Positions 6,926 to 11,133 of a stretch of DNA of 11,133 bases are shown piece by piece. The notes under the pieces are model-generated. The model was not told the DNA's origin, did no database searches, and was given only the letters and a program-made list of their open reading frames with translations. The DNA is from JBFMEX01 sp040752215 (lineage in GTDB: Bacteria; Pseudomonadota; Alphaproteobacteria; Rhizobiales; Hyphomicrobiaceae). The position numbers and the translations under genes were made by a program. The stretch covers positions 1 to 11,133 of the forward strand of contig JBFMEX010000075.1 of NCBI GenBank assembly GCA_040752215.1, given 5' to 3'. How positions within the stretch are numbered: position 1 is the first letter of the stretch; the number at the start of each line of letters is the position of its first letter.

Positions 6926-6941
6926 GGGCCGCGTGCGGCCC
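6926..6941. terminator. Hairpin between convergent mgtE and Uma2 remnant
   Basis: GGGCCG and CGGCCC form a self-complementary stem around CGTG (6926-6941), inside the 27-bp gap between the stops of the two convergent genes. The symmetry would work on both strands, but neither side has a clear T tract, so any termination would be weak or would need Rho. Confidence 0.35.
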
Positions 6942-7232
6942 TCAGTCCCGTGCAAAGCAGCGCGCGACAGGAAGGCGGATGCCCGGAGGCGTCAGGTCGA
7001 TGGTGTCGTTGCGGCCGAGGATGCAGGTTGCGATCCCGCGCTCGTCGTCGCGCCTGTGATGGATGACGGTCTCGTGTTCCGGATCGACGATCAGGTAGTG
7101 GGCGACGCTCGGCACGCGGAAGTAGCCGGCGAGCTTGATGCCGCTGTCGCGGCCGCCGGAGCTCGGCGAGACCACCTCGACCACGATCACCGGCGCCGGC
7201 ACGATCATGTCGCTCGCCGGCAGCTCGTTCAT
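6942..7232 (-). pseudogene. 5'-truncated Uma2-family (DUF820, PD-(D/E)XK-like) remnant
   Basis: The 96 residues match the C-terminal half of Uma2/DUF820 proteins: VPAPVIVVEVVSPSSGGRD (12-30), then IKLAGYFRVPSVAHYLIVDP (32-51) and a final PPGIRLPVARCF. Full-length members are about 180-200 residues. The missing N-terminal half normally carries the start of the restriction-endonuclease-like fold and the first acidic residue of the active site. The frame is closed immediately upstream by a TGA at 7242-7244. The ATG at 7232 has no ribosome-binding site, and the stop of the next gene is only 46 bp away, so there is no room for the rest. What remains keeps the VEV-x-SPS glutamate and the following lysine. 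I read it as a decayed fragment left by deletion. A short functional protein is possible but less likely. Confidence 0.72.
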
Positions 7233-7278
7233 GGGCGGAAGTCAATCACGTTCAAAGGCTGGCGAAAGGCGCTCCGTC

Positions 7279-8559
7279 TCAGCTGGTCGGTGCATCGAGC
7301 TTGCGGGTCAGGCTCTCGAACTCGCGCCTCAGCTCCTCGTTCTTGAAGATCTGGTCGAAGGTCGGCGCCTCGAGCTTCTGGATCGCCTCGAACGAGGCAG
7401 CGCTGTCGCGCATCAGGTTGCGCAGCTGAAAACTCGCCTCGACCGTCTCGAAGGTATTGTCGGCGATCCTCAAGTCGTGGGTCGCCTTGGTGCGCGCCTT
7501 GGCGATCTGCTCGCGCTGCTGCTGGAGATAGCGGCGGTAGCCCCTGGCCGCCTCCTCGGCGAGCCGCTGGCTCTCGCGATTGGCCTCGAGCGCGCGGCGC
7601 TGATCCGGCCGGTTCTCGGCCTTCATCAGATCGGCGGTCTTGGTGCGTGCGGCGGCGACGTCCCGCAGGATGGCATCGAGTCTCGGCACGTACTGGGTAT
7701 CGATCTTGGCGATGGTGGTGTCCTGGGCGTGCACGAGCATGGCGAACAGCGCCGCGTGCATGGCGAAGTACTTGCGCGCGGCGTTGATGTTGTCGCCGCT
7801 CGCGCTCATCATCCTGGCGAGCTGGCCGTCGATCAGCTTGGCGGCATTGAACACCGCGACGAGGCGGACCAGATCGCCGGACAGCACGCCGTCGAGCAGC
7901 AGATCGATCTGCTCGGGTCCGAGCTCGATGCCGGACTTGACGAGCGCCTCGTGGATCTCCGCCTTGGCGGCCTTGATCTCCTCGCGGGACAGCTCGATCT
8001 GCTTTTTCGCGGTGTCGATCTGCTGGGCGAGGGTGGCGACGGTGTCGGTCCACAGGCCCGGCAGCATGCCCTCCTTGGGAGCGGTGAGCTGGCGTTCCTT
8101 GAGCTTGACGATGTCGTCCTCCAGCCTGCGGATGCCGGAGCGCATGCCCTCGACCTTCCTTTGCACCTCGACCACCGGCACCTCGGTGACGATGCCGAGT
8201 GCGGAATCGAGTAGGTTGCGGATCTTGGTCTCGCGATCCTCGCGCGTCTCGGTCCACAGCGGCGGGACCAGGAAATCGTCCTTTCCGGGGAGCTTCCTCA
8301 CCTCGGAGCGGTTACGGGCGGTGTCCTGCAGCACGGCGTCGATGGCCTGCATCAGGCGCTTGGCCTGCTCGTAGGCAGGATCGCCCTCGCGCACGTCGGC
8401 CTCGGCCGGGGCGGCCTGCTCGCCGCCGCCCTTGGTCAGGATATCGGCGATGCCGTCGCGGCGGGAGGATTGCGCGGCTACCGGGAGCGTGGCGAATGCC
8501 AGCATCATGCCGGCTGCTGCGAGAAGCGCCAGCCGGCCCGCGCGCGTGGTGGCCGCCAT
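7279..8559 (-). CDS. Exported, mostly helical protein of unknown function
   Basis: This 426-residue protein begins with a signal peptide (core LALLAAAGMMLAFATLPVAAQ, residues 10-30). The rest is rich in Glu, Lys, Arg, Ala and Leu. Heptad-like coiled-coil stretches fall at about 132-205 (KVEGMRSGIRRLEDDIVKLK and QQIDTAKKQIELSREEIKAAK) and 325-365. A less charged middle segment (210-290) includes LLLDGVLSGDLVRLVAVFNA. The start is the ATG at 8559, which has GGAGGA about 7 bp upstream; a TTG five codons earlier overlaps that ribosome-binding site and is rejected. The protein is probably periplasmic and oligomeric. I recognise no named domain. The Uma2 remnant lies 46 bp downstream; upstream is a 159-bp gap that shows nothing else. 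Confidence 0.85.
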   Translation of the reverse strand: MAATTRAGRLALLAAAGMMLAFATLPVAAQSSRRDGIADILTKGGGEQAAPAEADVREGDPAYEQAKRLMQAIDAVLQDTARNRSEVRKLPGKDDFLVPPLWTETREDRETKIRNLLDSALGIVTEVPVVEVQRKVEGMRSGIRRLEDDIVKLKERQLTAPKEGMLPGLWTDTVATLAQQIDTAKKQIELSREEIKAAKAEIHEALVKSGIELGPEQIDLLLDGVLSGDLVRLVAVFNAAKLIDGQLARMMSASGDNINAARKYFAMHAALFAMLVHAQDTTIAKIDTQYVPRLDAILRDVAAARTKTADLMKAENRPDQRRALEANRESQRLAEEAARGYRRYLQQQREQIAKARTKATHDLRIADNTFETVEASFQLRNLMRDSAASFEAIQKLEAPTFDQIFKNEELRREFESLTRKLDAPTS

Positions 8560-8718
8560 CTGAGTGTCCTCCAACCGACGTCGCGAGAGAGACCGCCGGA
8601 ATCTGGCAATTAGATGGTGCCGGACCGTCTCGGCCTCAACCGGGTATCGGTCTGGCGGGCAGATGATTTTCGCTTGGTTTCCGAGGCTGACGGCGGTCCG
8701 GCGCCGATGCGGCCAGGA

Positions 8719-9516
8719 TCAACCGTTGACCCGACGGCTTGCGGCCTGCACGAGCGCGAGCAAGGTGTCGTCGACCTGGCGGGCGTCGGTCAGCACGACC
8801 ATGTGCGTCGGCTCGCCGGCGGCGCGGGTGATGGCCGCGGGAAAGCGGGCCCGCTCGAGCGGGTCCGCCACCGGTGCCTCGCCGAGGTCGAGGCCGAGCC
8901 GGAGGTCCTTCGCGGAGATCACCAGCACGGCGAAGTGGCGCGGGTTGGCGAGGACCACGCAGCCCTGATGGGGGCGCATGACGACGCCCGGCAATACGAC
9001 CTGGATCTCGCGCAACACGTAGTGGGCGAGCGGCCGATAGGCCTTGGCGGCGGCCAGCACCGCGTCGAGCTCGGTCGGCACCGATGCCGTCGGCGCCGGC
9101 TCTCGCCGCGGCGGCGGAGACGGGGCGATCGCAGCGGCAGGGACGGGGGGTGGGGCCTGCGGCGGCGCTGGCGAGGGTGTCGCTTGCGTCTGCGGCGCAG
9201 GAGGAGTGGGCGCAAGCTCGACGGTCGCCGGGGCGCGCGCCGAGGATGGGGGCGCGGGGGCGCGGGGCGTCGGCGGCCGATCGAGGAGGTCGGCGGGATC
9301 GAGGTAGATTGGCCGGCCGCCGTTGTTGTGGATGCGCTCGATCCACGAGGCGCGCGAGAACGTGAAGCCTTGCTGGCGCAGCCAGTCGATGATGTCGTTG
9401 CGATGGGGCAGCTGCTGGGCGCGGATCAGCGCCAGCCATTCGCCGAGGTCGCGCCCGGTGTCCGCCTTGAGGCCCGACAGGAACTCGCGCTCCTTCTCGA
9501 CCCAGTCGGTGCTCAT
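8719..9516 (-). CDS. DUF4287/DUF5655-like domain protein with proline-rich linker
   Basis: This 265-residue cytoplasmic protein has three parts. Residues 8-70 (KADTGRDLGEWLALIRAQQL, then HRNDIIDWLRQQGF and ASWIERIHNNGG) resemble the helical DUF4287 domain. Residues 79-147 are a low-complexity Pro/Ala linker. Residues 148-265 (ELDAVLAAAKAYRPLAHYVL, a strand with HFAVLVISAKDLRLGLDLGE, and a final VDDTLLALVQAA helix) resemble DUF5655, a small alpha/beta domain often fused to DUF4287. No catalytic motif is obvious and the biochemical role of both families is unknown to me. Family assignment is by sequence style, not by search. The start at 9516 is 15 bp after the stop of the methyltransferase-like gene, with GAGAGGA somewhat far upstream, so the two are probably co-transcribed. 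Confidence 0.75.
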   Translation of the reverse strand: MSTDWVEKEREFLSGLKADTGRDLGEWLALIRAQQLPHRNDIIDWLRQQGFTFSRASWIERIHNNGGRPIYLDPADLLDRPPTPRAPAPPSSARAPATVELAPTPPAPQTQATPSPAPPQAPPPVPAAAIAPSPPPRREPAPTASVPTELDAVLAAAKAYRPLAHYVLREIQVVLPGVVMRPHQGCVVLANPRHFAVLVISAKDLRLGLDLGEAPVADPLERARFPAAITRAAGEPTHMVVLTDARQVDDTLLALVQAASRRVNG

Positions 9517-9531
9517 CGCCCCCGCGTCCTC

Positions 9532-10020
9532 TCAGATCCAGCGGCGCGTGCTGTCGCGGTAGGCGCGCCAGCGGTCGCCGAAGCGCGCCTCGAGGTGACG
9601 CTCCTCGGGCAGGATCGCGAGCCAGGTGACGAGGCCCATGAACACCGGCACCAGGATTGCCATCCAGAGGTTCTTCGTCATCTCGGCGAGGCCGAGCAGG
9701 ATCAGCGCGTCGCCGATGTAGATCGGGTTGCGCCGGAAGCGGAACGGGCCGCCGGTGACGAGGTCGGAGACCCCCTTGTGCGGCAGCACCGTCGTGCGGT
9801 GGCGCCACAGCGTGATCGCGGCCCACAGGATCAAGGCGACGCCGAGCAGGCCGAGACCGACGCCGACGATGCGGGCCGGGGCATCATCGAGGCCGGGCCA
9901 GCCGAGCGGATACTGGCGGCCGAGCGCCCAGCCGGCGGCGATTGCGGCGACCAGCAGAATCGGTGGCCAGGGGATCGCGCTCGGCCGCTCGGAGGAGGGG
10001 GGGCTCGATGGCACGGTCAT
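9532..10020 (-). CDS. Isoprenylcysteine carboxyl methyltransferase-like (ICMT/PEMT) membrane protein
   Basis: The 162-residue protein has the layout of small bacterial ICMT-like methyltransferases: hydrophobic helices at about 20-34, 49-72 and 103-136, then a cytosolic SAM-binding end. GPFRFRRNPIYIGD (91-104) matches the family R-x-P-x-Y-x-G motif. LPEERHLEARFGDRWRAY (137-154) matches the E-E-x-x-L-x-x-x-F-G-x-x-Y motif, and the protein ends in RRWI. Bacterial members methylate small molecules, lipids or unknown acceptors; the substrate here is not readable. The ATG at 10020 has GGAG about 9 bp upstream; the frame open beyond it covers the aminotransferase gene and is rejected. It lies 73 bp downstream of the aminotransferase and 15 bp upstream of the DUF4287/DUF5655-like gene. 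Confidence 0.88.
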   Translation of the reverse strand: MTVPSSPPSSERPSAIPWPPILLVAAIAAGWALGRQYPLGWPGLDDAPARIVGVGLGLLGVALILWAAITLWRHRTTVLPHKGVSDLVTGGPFRFRRNPIYIGDALILLGLAEMTKNLWMAILVPVFMGLVTWLAILPEERHLEARFGDRWRAYRDSTRRWI

Positions 10021-10093
10021 GGGTCCGCTCCGCTGCGACTCTCCCGTGCAGCATATACCAGCCAGGCGCGGCCGTGTTGCCGAGTGGGAACGG

Positions 10094-11133
10094 TTATCGC
10101 CGCGCCGCCGCGAGGGCTGCAGGCAGAGCCTCGGCGAACAGGTCCAGGGCGGCGTCGGGGCCGGTGCTGACGCGGATGCAGCGGTCGAGCGGGGCGACGC
10201 CCGGCATGCGCACGAACACGTCCCGCTCCAGGATCTCCGCCAAGAGGCGGCGGGCGAAATCGCCGTCGGCGCGGCAATCGATGGCGACGAAATTGGTTGC
10301 CGAGGGCAGCGGCTCGAGCCCATTGGCGGCGGCGATCTCGGCGATGCGGCGGCGCGCGCGGTCGATGCGGGCAACGGCGTCGGCGAGGTAGGCCTGGTCG
10401 GCGATCGCGGCGAGCGCGCCGAGCTGGCCGGTGCGGTTGATGCCGTAGTGGTTGCGGAGTTTCTCGAACGGCTGGATCAGCTCCTTGGGTCCGAGACAGT
10501 AGCCGATGCGGGCGCCGGCGAGGCCATAAGCCTTGGAGAACGTGCGGTAGCGCAGCACCTGCGGGTGGGCGACGTCGATGGCCGGAATCGCCGTAGCGGG
10601 CGCGGTGTCGGAATAGGCCTCGTCGAGCAGCAGCAGGAGGCCATCGGGCAGCGCGGCGACGAGCCGCTCGATCTCGGCGCCGCTCCACCACGAGCCCATC
10701 GGGTTGTCCGGGTTGGCGAGGTAGAGGATCTTGGCACCCTCGCGCCGGGCCGTGTCGAGCAACGCCTCGATGTCCTCGCGGTCCCCGCGATAGGGCACTT
10801 TCCGCAGACGGCCACCGTGAGCGGAGACGTGGAAGTTGAAAGTCGGATAGGCGCCATTCGACGTGACGACGATCTCACCCGGCGCGACGGCGAGCTCGAC
10901 GGAGAGTCCGAGCAGCCCGTCGATACCCTCGCCGACGACCACGTTCTCCATGCCGACACCGTGGAAGCGAGCGATCGCCTCGCGGAGGTCGTGGTTCTCC
11001 GGGTCGGCGTACATCCAGCACTCGGCGGCGGCCGCACGCATCACCTCGATCGCCCGGGGCGAGGGGCCGAAGCCGCTCTCGTTGGCGCCGAGACGCGCGC
11101 GGAACGGCCGGCCACGCCTGCGCGCGAGCGACT
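10094..11133 (-). CDS. HisC-like PLP-dependent aminotransferase (5' end beyond right edge)
   Basis: Fold type I class I/II aminotransferase, closest in style to histidinol-phosphate aminotransferase. The frame stays open to the right edge, and the last 89 bases encode the typical N-terminal ARLGANESGFGPSPRAIEVM, so the GTG/ATG near 11044 is internal; roughly 15-20 residues are missing. Visible motifs are YLANPDNPMGSWW (substrate/PLP loop), LLLLDEAYSD (PLP aspartate and tyrosine), RTFSKAYGLAGARIGYCLGP (the lysine that forms the Schiff base, and the phosphate-binding arginine) and CIRVSTG near the end (substrate-carboxylate arginine). It transfers an amino group to or from histidinol phosphate or an aromatic keto acid. 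In this lineage HisC paralogs are often used for Tyr/Phe synthesis, so I leave the symbol blank. Two downstream genes may share its transcript. Confidence 0.92.
   Translation of the reverse strand, partial: SLARRRGRPFRARLGANESGFGPSPRAIEVMRAAAAECWMYADPENHDLREAIARFHGVGMENVVVGEGIDGLLGLSVELAVAPGEIVVTSNGAYPTFNFHVSAHGGRLRKVPYRGDREDIEALLDTARREGAKILYLANPDNPMGSWWSGAEIERLVAALPDGLLLLLDEAYSDTAPATAIPAIDVAHPQVLRYRTFSKAYGLAGARIGYCLGPKELIQPFEKLRNHYGINRTGQLGALAAIADQAYLADAVARIDRARRRIAEIAAANGLEPLPSATNFVAIDCRADGDFARRLLAEILERDVFVRMPGVAPLDRCIRVSTGPDAALDLFAEALPAALAAARR

Noticed and set aside
7135..8214. A 359-codon plus-strand open frame opposite the helical exported protein
   Set aside because: It is rich in LGDLGA-like shadow sequence typical of reading a GC-rich coiled-coil gene backwards. 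The minus strand has the signal peptide and the strong ribosome-binding site.

Overview
The window is high-GC DNA with dense, mostly minus-strand genes. It looks like chromosome from an alphaproteobacterium, probably Hyphomicrobiales. The evidence is codon use, the LipB, MgtE and HisC-like sequence styles, and a class II tRNA-Leu with encoded CCA. I cannot name a genus. Most of the content is housekeeping and conserved hypothetical; I see no phage, insertion sequence, CRISPR array or obvious defence island.

Layout. 1-1010: the tail of an unidentified plus-strand gene runs towards a minus-strand LysR-type regulator. 1011-1186: a divergent control region with an ATC-N9-GAT palindrome typical of LysR operators. 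1187-1744: a two-gene plus-strand unit encoding a 34-residue lysine/alanine peptide and an exported acidic protein, closed by a strong hairpin terminator. 1789-2484: lipB (octanoyltransferase, lipoate synthesis) on the minus strand. 2657-2799: a promoter and tRNA-Leu(GAG) on the plus strand. 2949-5257: two tandem paralogous exported polysaccharide deacetylases (NodB/CE4) on the minus strand. 5535-6914: mgtE, a magnesium channel/transporter, on the plus strand. 6942-11133, all minus strand: a 5'-truncated Uma2-family remnant, an exported helical protein of unknown function, a cytoplasmic protein resembling DUF4287 plus DUF5655 with a proline-rich linker, an isoprenylcysteine-methyltransferase-like membrane protein, and a HisC-like aminotransferase that runs off the right edge.

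Functional links are modest. The two deacetylases probably share a cell-envelope polysaccharide or peptidoglycan role. The aminotransferase, methyltransferase and DUF genes are spaced closely enough to be one transcript, but their biochemistry does not point to one pathway. The observations most worth a second look are the very basic mini-protein paired with an acidic exported protein, the LysR operator between that unit and the regulator, the deacetylase duplication, and the Uma2 gene that has lost its N-terminal half.
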